Assembly (NCBI GenBank): GCA_963627135.1
Contig: CAVFZY010000020.1
Span: forward strand, 1 to 64,000
DNA from: CAG-103 sp963627135
GTDB taxonomy: Bacteria > Bacillota > Clostridia > Oscillospirales > Oscillospiraceae
Reading direction: 5' to 3'
DNA length: 64,000 nt
The position numbers and the translations under genes were made by a program. Below the pieces are notes generated by a model that worked only from the letters and a program-made list of their open reading frames with translations, did no database searches and was not told where the DNA came from. This document shows, piece after piece, positions 15,550 through 23,506 of this stretch. Position 1 is the stretch's first letter; each line of letters starts with the position of its first letter.

Positions 15550-16434
15550 ATGACACAACTTTGCTCCATCTGTCCGCGCGGCTGCGGCGTCGACCGCGCA
15601 GGCGGGCAATTCGGCTTTTGCGCAGTGCCGGACGCACCGGTCGTGGCGCGCGCCGCGCCGCACTTCGGCGAGGAACCGTGCATTTCCGGCACACGCGGCA
15701 GTGGCGCGGTGTTCTTCTCGGGCTGCAACCTGCGGTGCGTATTCTGCCAGAACCGCACCATCAGCCGCGGAGAGCACGGAAAAGAAATTACGGTCGCGCA
15801 GCTTCGCGACATTTTTTTGCGCCTGCGTGATGAAGGCGTGCATAACATCAACCTCGTCACGCCCAGCCACTATACACGGCAGATCGCCGAAGCGCTCTCC
15901 GGGCTGGCGCTCGGCATCCCAGTCGTGTGGAACAGTTCGGCCTATGAATGCATCGAAACGTTGCGCATGCTCGACGGGCTCGTGCAGGTATATCTGCCGG
16001 ATCTGAAATATGCCCTGTCGGAACCGGCCGCGCGCTACTCCGCAGCGGCGGACTATCCGCAGGTCGCGCGCGCTGCCATTCTGGAGATGTACCGCCAGAC
16101 CGGACCGTTCCGGCTCGACGAGGACGGCATGCTGCAGCGCGGCGTACTCATCCGGCACCTCATCCTGCCGCAACAGGGGGAAAACACCCGCCGCGTCATC
16201 GACTGGGTCGGGGAAACATTTGCACCCGGGCAGGTACTCTTCAGCCTCATGAGCCAGTACACGCCCGTCGGCAATCTGGCACAGTGGCCGGAGCTGCAGC
16301 ACCCCATTTCCCCGGAATTGAACGACGAAATGTATCAATACATGATCGAGAGCCCGATCGCCGACGGCTTTTATCAGGATCTTGATGCCGCGACCGGCGA
16401 CATGATCCCGGCGTTTGACGGCACCGGCGTTTGA
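15550..16434 (+). CDS. Radical SAM protein, PflA/PflX-like
   Basis: The 294-residue protein resembles the COG1313 group, uncharacterised relatives of pyruvate-formate-lyase activating enzyme. The radical SAM motif is CNLRCVFC (CxxxCxxC, about 57-64), after a Cys-containing N-terminus CSICPRGCGV that could bind a second cluster. The rest shows the partial TIM barrel with VTPSHYTRQI and VWNSSAYE. No glycyl-radical enzyme gene is adjacent, so the substrate is unknown. GGGAGG precedes the ATG at 15550. The FMN-dependent oxidoreductase gene follows 45 bases later and may be co-transcribed. Confidence 0.85.
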   Translation: MTQLCSICPRGCGVDRAGGQFGFCAVPDAPVVARAAPHFGEEPCISGTRGSGAVFFSGCNLRCVFCQNRTISRGEHGKEITVAQLRDIFLRLRDEGVHNINLVTPSHYTRQIAEALSGLALGIPVVWNSSAYECIETLRMLDGLVQVYLPDLKYALSEPAARYSAAADYPQVARAAILEMYRQTGPFRLDEDGMLQRGVLIRHLILPQQGENTRRVIDWVGETFAPGQVLFSLMSQYTPVGNLAQWPELQHPISPELNDEMYQYMIESPIADGFYQDLDAATGDMIPAFDGTGV

Positions 16435-16479
16435 ACCACGACTCTATCAATACAGAAAAAGATATACGGAGGTACCCTC

Positions 16480-17499
16480 ATGGAGTACAAAGAGATTCTT
16501 GACAGCGCACGCACCTGTATCGGTCCGTACTGCAAGGCCTGCCCGGTCTGCAACGGCAAAGCCTGCGGCAACCAGGTCCCCGGCCCCGGCGCGAAAGCGC
16601 CTGGCAGCGGCTTTATCCGCAACTTCGACGCCTGGCAGAAGATCTGCGTCAACATGGACACCATCTGCCCGAACGAACCGGTCGATACGGCCGTGGAGCT
16701 GTTCGGCACCATGTACCGCTATCCGTTTTTCGCGGCCCCGCTCGGCGCAATGAAGCTGCACTACGGTGAAAAGTACACCGACCGTGAGTATAACAGCATC
16801 CTCGTCAACGCCTGCGCCGACAGCGGCATCGCCGCCTTCACCGGCGACGGCGTGGACGCTGCCGTGTTCCAGGGCGCGATGGAAGCCATCCGCGCCGCCG
16901 GCGGCGTCGGCGTGCCGACGATCAAGCCGTGGAATCAGGAGCTGGTCTTTGAAAAGCTCGATCTGGCCAGAACCAGCGGCTGCAAAGCCGTCGCCATGGA
17001 CATTGACGGCGCGGGCCTCCCCTTCCTGAAGAATATGACGCCGCCGGCTGGCAGCAAGTCCGTGCAGGAACTGGCGGAGATCATCCGATACGCCGGCATG
17101 CCGTTCATCGTCAAGGGCGTCATGACCGTGCGCGGCGCGCAGAAGGCCGCCGAGGCGGGCGCTGCGGCGATCATCGTGTCCAACCACGGCGGCCGCGTGC
17201 TCGGCCAGACGCCGGCCAGCGCCGAAGTCCTGCCGGAAATCGCCGACGCCGTGGGCGGCAGCATGAAGATCTTCGTCGACGGCGGCATCCGCACCGGCAC
17301 GGACGTGTTCAAGGCGCTGGCGCTCGGTGCGGACGCTGTGCTCATCGGCCGCCCGTTCGTGCCGATGGTCTACGGTGACGGCGCACAGGGTGTGGCCACG
17401 TACATCGAAAAGATCGGCAGCGAGCTGCGCGACACGATGGCCATGTGCGGCGTGCACACGCTCGGCGAGATCACGCGCGACTGTGTGCGTGTGATGTAA
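16480..17499 (+). CDS. FMN-dependent alpha-hydroxy-acid dehydrogenase/oxidase family protein
   Basis: The 339-residue TIM-barrel flavoprotein is related to lactate oxidase and glycolate oxidase. The catalytic and FMN-binding signature SNHGGRVLGQTPASAEVLPEI and the phosphate sites FVDGGIRTGTDV and GADAVLIGRPF are present; IVKGVM holds the FMN Lys. An N-terminal extension CKACPVCNGKACG carries four Cys, which is absent from classical oxidases and may bind metal or a cluster. In an anaerobe a dehydrogenase role is more likely than an oxidase. The ATG at 16480 is preceded by GGAGG. Co-transcription with the radical SAM gene is probable. Confidence 0.88.
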   Translation: MEYKEILDSARTCIGPYCKACPVCNGKACGNQVPGPGAKAPGSGFIRNFDAWQKICVNMDTICPNEPVDTAVELFGTMYRYPFFAAPLGAMKLHYGEKYTDREYNSILVNACADSGIAAFTGDGVDAAVFQGAMEAIRAAGGVGVPTIKPWNQELVFEKLDLARTSGCKAVAMDIDGAGLPFLKNMTPPAGSKSVQELAEIIRYAGMPFIVKGVMTVRGAQKAAEAGAAAIIVSNHGGRVLGQTPASAEVLPEIADAVGGSMKIFVDGGIRTGTDVFKALALGADAVLIGRPFVPMVYGDGAQGVATYIEKIGSELRDTMAMCGVHTLGEITRDCVRVM

Positions 17500-17512
17500 C
17501 CACAGCAGGCAG

Positions 17513-17546
17513 AAAAAATCCGGGGACGGCCGTCCCCGGATTTTTT
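17513..17546. terminator. Bidirectional terminator between the FMN enzyme gene and lysA
   Basis: A perfect 34-bp palindrome runs from AAAAAA to TTTTTT and sits between convergent genes. Confidence 0.93.
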
Positions 17547-17553
17547 CTTTCCT

Positions 17554-18816
17554 TCAATCGTCCCAGATCATGGTGGCGAAATAATCCTCCGGCGTTTCGG
17601 CGCGGCGGATCAGGCGCGTGGAGCCGTCCGGCTGCAGCAGCACCTCCGCGCAGCGGAGCTTGCCGTTGTAGTTATAGCCCATGGCGAGGCCGTGGGCGCC
17701 GGCGTCGTGGATAACCAGCAGATCGCCGATATCGATGCGCGGCAGCAGACGGTCAACGGCAAACTTGTCGTTGTTCTCACACAGGCCGCCGACGATGTCA
17801 TACGTATGGTCGCAGGGCGCGCCCTCCTTGCCCATGACCGTGATGTGGTGGTAAGACCCGTACATGGCCGGGCGCATCAGGTCGCATGCGCAGGCGTCCG
17901 TGCCGATATATTCCTTGTAGATATGCTTTTCATGAATCGCGCGCGTCACGAGATGGCCATACGGCGCGAGCATGAAGCGGCCGAGTTCCGTACATAATGC
18001 CACATCGCCCATGCCGGCCGGAACGAGGATCTCCTCATACACCTTGCGCACGCCCTCGCCGATGGCGGCAATGTCGTTTTCCGGCTCCTCCGGCCGGTAC
18101 GGGATGCCCACACCGCCGGAGAGGTTGATGTAGGTGATATGGCAGCCAGTCTCCTGCTGCAGCTCGACCGCGAGCCGGAAGAGTGTGCGCGCCAGTGCAG
18201 GATAGTAGGCATTGGAGAGCGTGTTGGATGCCAGAAATGCATGGATGCCGAACTCCTCCGCGCCCTTGGCCTTGAGCATACGGAACGCCTCGGTGATCTG
18301 CTCGCGCGTCATACCATACTTGGCGTCGCCGGGGTTATCCATGACCTGAAAGCCCTCGCGCGACTCGCCAAGCGAGAACGTACCGCCCGGATTGAAGCGG
18401 CAGCCAATCTTCTTCGGAATATAGCCAATCGTCTTTTCCAGAAAGTCCACGTGCGTAATGTCGTCCAGATTGATGGTCGCGCCGAGCTTTGCCGCCAGAC
18501 GGTAGTCCTCGGCCGGGGTCTCGTTGGACGAGAACATGATGTGCTCGCCGACGCTGCCGATGCGCTCGGCCATCATCAGCTCCGTGAGCGACGAACAGTC
18601 GCAGCCGCAGCCCTCCTCCTGCAGGATTTTCAGAATGGCAGGCGTGGGCGTGGCCTTCACGGCGAAATACTCCCGGTAACCGGGATTCCACGAAAAAGCG
18701 GCTTTCAGGCGGCGGGCATTCTCGCGGATGCCCTGCTCATCATAGAGGTGAAACGGTGTGGGATAGCGCGCGGCGATGTCCTCGAGCTGCTGCGCTGTTA
18801 CAAACGGCTTTTTCAT
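17554..18816 (-). CDS. lysA: Diaminopimelate decarboxylase
   Basis: The 420-residue fold-type III PLP enzyme decarboxylates meso-diaminopimelate to lysine. The Schiff-base Lys is in YFAVKATPTP (about 52); phosphate-binding Gly residues occur in LSGGVGIP; GGLCENNDKFA holds the catalytic Cys-Glu pair donated across the dimer. Length and motifs fit LysA better than ornithine or carboxynorspermidine decarboxylases, though related carboxylases are close. The gene has its own TTGACA promoter. No lysine-riboswitch-like leader is seen in the short upstream region. Confidence 0.88.
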   Translation of the reverse strand: MKKPFVTAQQLEDIAARYPTPFHLYDEQGIRENARRLKAAFSWNPGYREYFAVKATPTPAILKILQEEGCGCDCSSLTELMMAERIGSVGEHIMFSSNETPAEDYRLAAKLGATINLDDITHVDFLEKTIGYIPKKIGCRFNPGGTFSLGESREGFQVMDNPGDAKYGMTREQITEAFRMLKAKGAEEFGIHAFLASNTLSNAYYPALARTLFRLAVELQQETGCHITYINLSGGVGIPYRPEEPENDIAAIGEGVRKVYEEILVPAGMGDVALCTELGRFMLAPYGHLVTRAIHEKHIYKEYIGTDACACDLMRPAMYGSYHHITVMGKEGAPCDHTYDIVGGLCENNDKFAVDRLLPRIDIGDLLVIHDAGAHGLAMGYNYNGKLRCAEVLLQPDGSTRLIRRAETPEDYFATMIWDD

Positions 18817-18851
18817 TGGAATTCCTCCCTGTAAAACCTAGAATTGCACTC

Positions 18852-18880
18852 ATTGTAGGGGCCGCTCGGGGACGTGTCAA
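18852..18880 (-). promoter_or_regulatory. Sigma-A promoter of lysA
   Basis: Minus-strand consensus TTGACA (18880-18875) and TACAAT (18857-18852) are 17 nt apart, about 35 bases before the start codon. Confidence 0.85.
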
Positions 18881-18935
18881 GAAGGCAGAGGCATTTTCGC
18901 CGTTCTATGCATAGACTCGGCAGGATCTGTCTCCT

Positions 18936-18962
18936 GCTCCGTCATTTTGCACGGAGCGGAGA
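18936..18962 (-). terminator. Stem-loop after the transglutaminase gene
   Basis: GCTCCGT and ACGGAGC form a stem just after the stop at 18967. No T-run follows on the minus strand, so termination would be weak or factor-dependent. Confidence 0.4.
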
Positions 18963-18966
18963 GGTC

Positions 18967-19977
18967 TCAGATGTCCTCGAGCGTCTCCGTTTCCACCGGC
19001 TGGGCCGCATCGACGAAGCGCACCTGCAGCACCGCCTGCGGCCAGTTGACCGAGACGGCGGCCGCGCGGCCGCGCGCCTGCGCCGCTGCGTCGATCTGCG
19101 TGCACAGCTCCGCCGTCACCTCGCGCGTCAGATATCCGCCGCGCCAGTGGAACACCAGCCCCGGCTGCTTCTTGCGCAGCGCCTGATCGACCCAGCGCAC
19201 GACCTCCTCCGGCTTCGTCCAGGACAGGTGCTGCAGCTTATAGTAAAACTGCCCGCCGTCCGTACAGGCCGGAGCTGGATACAGCAGCGGCCTGTGGTCA
19301 CGGAAGATCTTTGTGTCATCGAGATTGAAATAGTCATAGCGTGGGCCGTACTTACTAAGGGAATTATCAAATGTGGCGTCCAGATGATAGCACTGCCCAC
19401 CGAGCTGAACAATATTCCAGGCGTGCAGATAGCGCTCGCCATTGGCGCGGTCCCGATCGCTGACGGCGATCATGCACGGCAGACCGAGCCCGTCGCACAG
19501 CAGCTTGACCGTCTTGGCCATGCCCTCGCACACGCCGACGCCATTAGTCAGCGGGCCGATGATCTCGTGCGAATACGGCTTTTCGAGCTTGTCATAGCGG
19601 ACGCTTTGCACAATGAAATCATGGATTGCGTGCTCCTGCTCTAACGGAGGCAGACTGCGCAGCGGCCGCAGCAGGCGCGTCACACGCGCCTCGATTGCCT
19701 GCTGGTGTTCCCGGATGCGCTTTTTCTCAAACCGATACTCCGGCCAGAACTCCACAAACGCCGCCTCCGGCATCGCTCGGCACGAAAAGCCGACAGCGTA
19801 GAAAATCTCCGGATGATCCAGCCGGAGCTGAAAAAAGAGCGTGCTGAGCGTTTCCATCGGCAGGCGTGGGATGCGCGCAAACGGCGCAAGCACCTGCAGG
19901 CAGGACAGCATGCCATGATAGGCCGCGCGCTCCTGCGGCGGGAGCTGCTGGTAATAATATTGTGGGTGCAGCTGCAT
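18967..19977 (-). CDS. Transglutaminase-like domain protein, cytosolic
   Basis: The 336-residue protein has no signal peptide or membrane segment. The Cys-His-Asp triad of the transglutaminase-like/papain fold is present: Cys in GVCEGMAKTVKLL (about 151), His in YLHAWNIVQL (about 186) and Asp in YHLDATFDNS (about 200). Bacterial relatives are proteases or amidases as often as crosslinkers, so the reaction is not predictable. It starts three bases after the AraC-type regulator stop, so the two are surely co-transcribed. Confidence 0.75.
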   Translation of the reverse strand: MQLHPQYYYQQLPPQERAAYHGMLSCLQVLAPFARIPRLPMETLSTLFFQLRLDHPEIFYAVGFSCRAMPEAAFVEFWPEYRFEKKRIREHQQAIEARVTRLLRPLRSLPPLEQEHAIHDFIVQSVRYDKLEKPYSHEIIGPLTNGVGVCEGMAKTVKLLCDGLGLPCMIAVSDRDRANGERYLHAWNIVQLGGQCYHLDATFDNSLSKYGPRYDYFNLDDTKIFRDHRPLLYPAPACTDGGQFYYKLQHLSWTKPEEVVRWVDQALRKKQPGLVFHWRGGYLTREVTAELCTQIDAAAQARGRAAAVSVNWPQAVLQVRFVDAAQPVETETLEDI

Positions 19978-19980
19978 GGT

Positions 19981-20835
19981 TCACCGCACTCCTTTCGTCA
20001 GATCAGCGCGCGGGCTGACCTGAAACCGTTTTTTGTACGCCCGCGAAAAGGCGGAATAGTCATGATAGCCGCACTGAAAGCAGGCGTCCGTCGTGCGCAT
20101 GCCCTGCGCAATGAGATCGCGTGCAACACGCAGGCGTTTGTCCGTGAGGTAGCCGTGGATTGTGAAGCCGGTCTCAGCGCGAAACATGCGCATCATATAG
20201 TATTTGCTGAGGTAAAACGTGTCCGCCAGCGCGTCAATGCTGACATCCTCGGTCAGGTGTATGTTGAGATATTCGAGAATGGCCGCCGTTTTCTCGTTGC
20301 AGTGCTCAGACGGGGCGTAGTTCACCTCGTCATCGTTCAGCCCGCGGCCGAGCATGACCAGCAACTGCAGCATCTGCGACCGCGCGAGCAAGTCATGCCC
20401 GTAGGCCGTGCTTTGTTCCTCCGCCTCGAGCGCATCGAGCGTGCGCAGAAGCGCCGCGCGCTGCCCGGCCTCCGGCCGCAGGACAAAGCTCTGCCCATCG
20501 GCCGGCAGGCGGAAACAGGCATCCAGCCTCGAGTCGGCCGTGGACTGTGTGCGGAGAAACTCCGGTGCTATGTAGAGGATCACGCGTTCGTAGCGCTGAC
20601 TCGGGTCGATCTGCGCCTTGTGGATCGCACCCTGCCGCACAAGCACCACGTCATACGGCCGCAGCACATGCGTACGCCCCTCGACGATGTAGTTCCCGCG
20701 TCCGGTCAGGAAGAACACCAGCTTATGAAATTCGTGATAGTGGAAAGCCGTGTCCTCCGCCAGTGCACTGCTCAGATGGAACAGGCGGAAATCTTCATGC
20801 AGGTATCCCCTGCGCTCATAATCGGTCTGCTGCAT
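19981..20835 (-). CDS. AraC-family transcriptional regulator with cupin sensor domain
   Basis: The 284-residue protein has an N-terminal cupin-like ligand domain (FHYHEFHKLVFFLTGRG, about 28-44) and a C-terminal double helix-turn-helix: DVSIDALADTFYLSKYYMMRMFRAETG and a second with TDACFQCGYHDYSAFSRAYKKRFQVSP. ATG at 20835 was chosen because GGAGG lies before it. It is divergent from the symporter gene and sits directly upstream of the transglutaminase-like gene; control of the symporter is a reasonable guess. The ligand is unknown. Confidence 0.9.
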   Translation of the reverse strand: MQQTDYERRGYLHEDFRLFHLSSALAEDTAFHYHEFHKLVFFLTGRGNYIVEGRTHVLRPYDVVLVRQGAIHKAQIDPSQRYERVILYIAPEFLRTQSTADSRLDACFRLPADGQSFVLRPEAGQRAALLRTLDALEAEEQSTAYGHDLLARSQMLQLLVMLGRGLNDDEVNYAPSEHCNEKTAAILEYLNIHLTEDVSIDALADTFYLSKYYMMRMFRAETGFTIHGYLTDKRLRVARDLIAQGMRTTDACFQCGYHDYSAFSRAYKKRFQVSPRADLTKGVR

Positions 20836-20869
20836 GGCTCGCCTCCGAAAAAAGCATCTTTTGCAATGT

Positions 20870-20898
20870 ATAATAGCATTTTTGTACAATTATTGCAA
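20870..20898 (-). promoter_or_regulatory. Sigma-A promoter of the AraC-type regulator gene
   Basis: Minus-strand TTGCAA (20898-20893) and TATTAT (20875-20870) are 17 nt apart. A TACAATT/AATTGTA dyad (20885-20910) overlaps the -35. Confidence 0.75.
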
Positions 20899-20910
20899 CA
20901 AAAAATTGTA
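20885..20910. promoter_or_regulatory. Dyad in the AraC-regulator/symporter intergenic region
   Basis: TACAATT (20885-20891) and AATTGTA (20904-20910) form 7-bp inverted arms between the two divergent genes and over the regulator's -35. It is a candidate operator; no clear sigma-A promoter for the symporter was found. Confidence 0.4.
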
Positions 20911-20967
20911 TATACTGTCACCAAAGCGCTGCTACGGCGCAAACTACACACTGGGAGTGTTGCATTT

Positions 20968-22242
20968 ATGTCCAAGGCAAACGGTTCCAAGTCTTTCCTC
21001 AAGACTTACGGATTCCTGATCTTCATGATCTCCGGCATTGTGGCCGGCTGTCTGGTGGGCGCGTTCGCCCCGACCTTCGGCGGCAAGATCAAATTCCTGG
21101 GCACGCTGTTCATCAATATGATGTTCTGCGTGGTCGTGCCGATGGTGTTCTGCTCCATCGCCTCCGCCATCGCCAATATGAAGAGCGTAAAACGCGCCGG
21201 CAAGATCATGGGTGTGACCATCGCAACGTTCCTGGTCACCGCCGCCATCGCCGGTATCCTTATGTACATCGTCTGCCGGATCTTCCCGCTCGTAGATGGG
21301 CACTATACCATCACGGAAGGCGAGATCGGCGATACGCTGGGTTTCGGCGACATGATCGTCAACTTCTTTACCAAGCCTGACTTTATGGAGCTGCTGAGCC
21401 GTAAGGCCATCCTGCCGCTGATCGTCGCGGCGGTGCTGTTCGGCTTTGGCGTCCAGATGAATGGCGGCCCGGAGACAAAGACCGCGCAGCTGCTCGAGGA
21501 TATCACCGGCTGCATCATGAAGACCGTGAAGCTCATCACCTACTACGCCCCCATCGGCTTCTTCGGCTTCTTTGCTGATCTGGTCGCCACCTACGGCCCG
21601 GAGTTGGTCGCAGACTACAGCCGCACCCTCATCATCTACTATGCCATGAGCTTCGCGTACATGTTCGTCTTCTTCCCCATCTACGCCCAGTTCGGCGGCG
21701 GTAAGGGCGGCGCGAAGATCATGTTCTCCAAGCTGTTCCGCCCGGCAGCAATGTCCTTCGGTACCTGCTCCTCCGTTGCGACCATCCCGACAAACATGGA
21801 AGTCGCGGAGGAGACCGGCATCAGCAAGGACGTCACGGACATCGTGCTGCCCATGGGTGCCACCATGCACATGGACGGCTCGTCCATGTCCGCCATCATC
21901 AAGGTCGCGTTCCTGTTCGGCGTGTTCGGACTGGACTTCACGACGGAAAAGGCCATTCTGGCCATCGTCGTGGCGGTGTTCTCCTCCGTGGCCATGAGCG
22001 GTATCCCAGGCGGCGGCGGCACCGGCGAGTTGGTGGTCTGCACCATCTTCTTCCCCGACCAGCTGGCCGTTGCCTATCCGATCGCGCTGGCGATCGGCAA
22101 CCTCGTCGATCCTCCGGCGACCATGGTCAACTCCGCCGGCGACTATGTGGTGTCCTTTATCGTCTCTCGCTATGTCGACGGAAAGGATTGGCTGCAGAAG
22201 GCCCTCGCAAAGAAGAAAGAGAACCAAGTAATCGAGCAGTAA
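20968..22242 (+). CDS. Dicarboxylate/amino-acid:cation symporter (DAACS family)
   Basis: The 424-residue membrane transporter is related to GltP, DctA and archaeal GltPh. The family hairpin signatures are visible: the Ser-rich HP1 FGTCSSVATIPTNMEVAEE (about 263-282), the cation and substrate motif MHMDGSSMSAI (about 299) in place of NMDGTA, and HP2 SGIPGGGGTGELVV. The last membrane segment holds NLVDPPATMVNSAGD, with the NxxxD-type substrate and Na+ ligands. The substrate, glutamate/aspartate or C4-dicarboxylate, is open. ATG at 20968 follows GGGAGTG; an open frame continues far upstream but overlaps the regulator gene and is not coding. Confidence 0.92.
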   Translation: MSKANGSKSFLKTYGFLIFMISGIVAGCLVGAFAPTFGGKIKFLGTLFINMMFCVVVPMVFCSIASAIANMKSVKRAGKIMGVTIATFLVTAAIAGILMYIVCRIFPLVDGHYTITEGEIGDTLGFGDMIVNFFTKPDFMELLSRKAILPLIVAAVLFGFGVQMNGGPETKTAQLLEDITGCIMKTVKLITYYAPIGFFGFFADLVATYGPELVADYSRTLIIYYAMSFAYMFVFFPIYAQFGGGKGGAKIMFSKLFRPAAMSFGTCSSVATIPTNMEVAEETGISKDVTDIVLPMGATMHMDGSSMSAIIKVAFLFGVFGLDFTTEKAILAIVVAVFSSVAMSGIPGGGGTGELVVCTIFFPDQLAVAYPIALAIGNLVDPPATMVNSAGDYVVSFIVSRYVDGKDWLQKALAKKKENQVIEQ

Positions 22243-22251
22243 TCTGCCGAT

Positions 22252-22281
22252 GTATCAAATTCCTTCCACCCGGAAACACTA
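22252..22281 (+). promoter_or_regulatory. Sigma-F-type promoter of sigG
   Basis: GTATC (22252-22256), 15 nt, then GGAAACACTA (22272-22281) match the sigma-F -10 consensus GGNNANANTR fully and the -35 GYWTA in four of five positions. The start site would fall near 22288, at the beginning of the 3' arm of the hairpin at 22258-22304. Confidence 0.75.
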
Positions 22282-22308
22282 CGGTGTACCGGATGGGAGG
22301 AATTTTTT
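22258..22308 (+). terminator. Terminator-like hairpin that also holds the sigG ribosome site
   Basis: A 16-bp stem with one mismatch (22258-22273 with 22289-22304) and a 15-nt loop is followed by T residues to 22308. GGGAGG, the sigG ribosome site, lies in the 3' arm and the sigG ATG follows at 22309. Confidence 0.75.
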
Positions 22309-23091
22309 ATGCTTGGAAAAGTCGAGATCTGCGGTGTCAACACGGCTGACCTGAAGGTCCTGAGCAGCGACGCCTGCCGGGCACTGCTCATCCGAGCAAA
22401 GCACGGCGACACCGACGCGCGCGAGCAGCTCATTGCCGGCAACCTCCGGCTGGTGCTGTCCGTAATCCAAAAATTCATCGGCCGCGGCGAGAACGTGGAC
22501 GACCTGTTTCAGGTCGGCTGCATCGGCCTGATCAAGGCCATCGATAATTTTGATGCCGAAAACCATGACGTGCGTTTTTCCACCTACGGCGTGCCCATGA
22601 TTTCCGGGGAAATCCGACGCTACCTGCGCGACAACAGCCCCATCCGCGTCAGCCGCTCCACACGCGACACCGCTTACAAAGTCCTGCAGGCAAAAGAGCG
22701 CCTGACTGCCGCCTCCGGCCGCGAACCGACGCTCGACGAGATCGCAAAAGAACTGGACATCCCGCGCCGGGACGTCGTGTTCGCGCTGGATGCGATCAGC
22801 GACCCGATCTCGCTCTTCGAGCCGATCTACACCGACAACGGCGAGAGCATCTGCGTGATGGATCAGGTCGGCGACACGAAAAACACGGACGAGCAGTGGC
22901 TGGAGCATCTGGCGCTCTCAAACGCCATCTCCGAACTCAACGAGCGCGAGAAAAAGATCCTCTCCCTGCGCTTTTACGCCGGCAAGACGCAGATGGAGGT
23001 CGCCGGTGAGATCGGCATCAGTCAGGCGCAGGTGTCCCGGCTGGAGAAAAACGCGCTCGGCAAGATCCGCAAGAGCATCTTCCCCTCATAA
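22309..23091 (+). CDS. sigG: RNA polymerase sporulation sigma factor SigG
   Basis: The 260-residue sigma factor directs late forespore transcription. The N-terminus KVEICGVNTADLKVL is characteristic of SigG and distinguishes it from SigF. Region 2 is DLFQVGCIGLIKAIDNFD with RFSTYGVPMISGEIRRYLRD; region 3 follows at TLDEIAKELDIP; region 4 has a helix-turn-helix (MEVAGEIGISQAQVSRLEK). It lies alone downstream of the symporter and upstream of ymxH. A nested sigma-F-type promoter and a hairpin covering its ribosome site suggest forespore-restricted expression. Confidence 0.95.
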   Translation: MLGKVEICGVNTADLKVLSSDACRALLIRAKHGDTDAREQLIAGNLRLVLSVIQKFIGRGENVDDLFQVGCIGLIKAIDNFDAENHDVRFSTYGVPMISGEIRRYLRDNSPIRVSRSTRDTAYKVLQAKERLTAASGREPTLDEIAKELDIPRRDVVFALDAISDPISLFEPIYTDNGESICVMDQVGDTKNTDEQWLEHLALSNAISELNEREKKILSLRFYAGKTQMEVAGEIGISQAQVSRLEKNALGKIRKSIFPS

Positions 23092-23142
23092 GCGGCCGCC
23101 CGGTGCCATAGACTGGTACCAAAACGCTGCGGAGGGGTTACC

Positions 23143-23424
23143 ATGAAATGCTGTTTATCCGATCTGCGATATAAAGAAGTCATCGACCTGACCACCGGGC
23201 AGCGGCTCGGCTATGTCTGCGACGCGGAGATCGACCTGGAAGAGGGCAAGATCGTGTCCCTGATCGTGCCGGGGCAGAAGAAACTCGGAGGTCTGCTCAG
23301 CGGTGATGACGACTACATCCTGCCGTGGGAATCCATTTCCAGATTGGGTGAGGATATCATTCTCGCCGAGGTTGCGGCGCAGCAACCGCGCCGCCGGCGG
23401 GAAAAGCGGCAGAATTATCTCTGA
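23143..23424 (+). CDS. YlmC/YmxH-family sporulation protein (PRC-barrel fold)
   Basis: The 93-residue protein consists of one PRC-barrel-like domain (LSDLRYKEVIDLTTGQRLGYVCDAEIDLEEG at the start, then LPWESISRLGEDIILAEV) and a basic tail. Members of this family are found only in spore formers, often next to sigG, as here (51 bp downstream). The exact function is unknown. GGAGGGG precedes the ATG. A short hairpin (GGTGCCA/TGGTACC) lies in the spacer after sigG. Confidence 0.9.
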   Translation: MKCCLSDLRYKEVIDLTTGQRLGYVCDAEIDLEEGKIVSLIVPGQKKLGGLLSGDDDYILPWESISRLGEDIILAEVAAQQPRRRREKRQNYL

Positions 23425-23443
23425 CGGCCTGAAAAAACACCAA

Positions 23444-23478
23444 AAATCCGGGCAATTCCTCTTGCATTGCCCGGATTT
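23444..23478 (+). terminator. Terminator-like hairpin after ymxH, overlapping the rpsB promoter
   Basis: A 12-bp perfect stem (23444-23455 with 23467-23478) has only a short T/C run behind it. The rpsB -35 lies at the loop/3'-arm junction. Confidence 0.6.
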
Positions 23479-23490
23479 CTCTGGTATAAT
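23462..23490 (+). promoter_or_regulatory. Sigma-A promoter of rpsB-tsf
   Basis: TTGCAT (23462-23467) and consensus TATAAT (23485-23490) are 17 nt apart, giving a leader of about 105 nt. Confidence 0.85.
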
Positions 23491-23506
23491 ACCAGAGCAT
23501 TACGCA

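Noticed and set aside
18817..18966. Lysine riboswitch or T-box before lysA
   Set aside because: The leader after the TTGACA promoter is only about 30 bases, too short for either, and no specifier or lysine-element motifs are seen.
19705..20967. N-terminal extension of the symporter gene
   Set aside because: The frame is open but runs opposite the AraC-type regulator, and the transporter family begins at the ATG at 20968.
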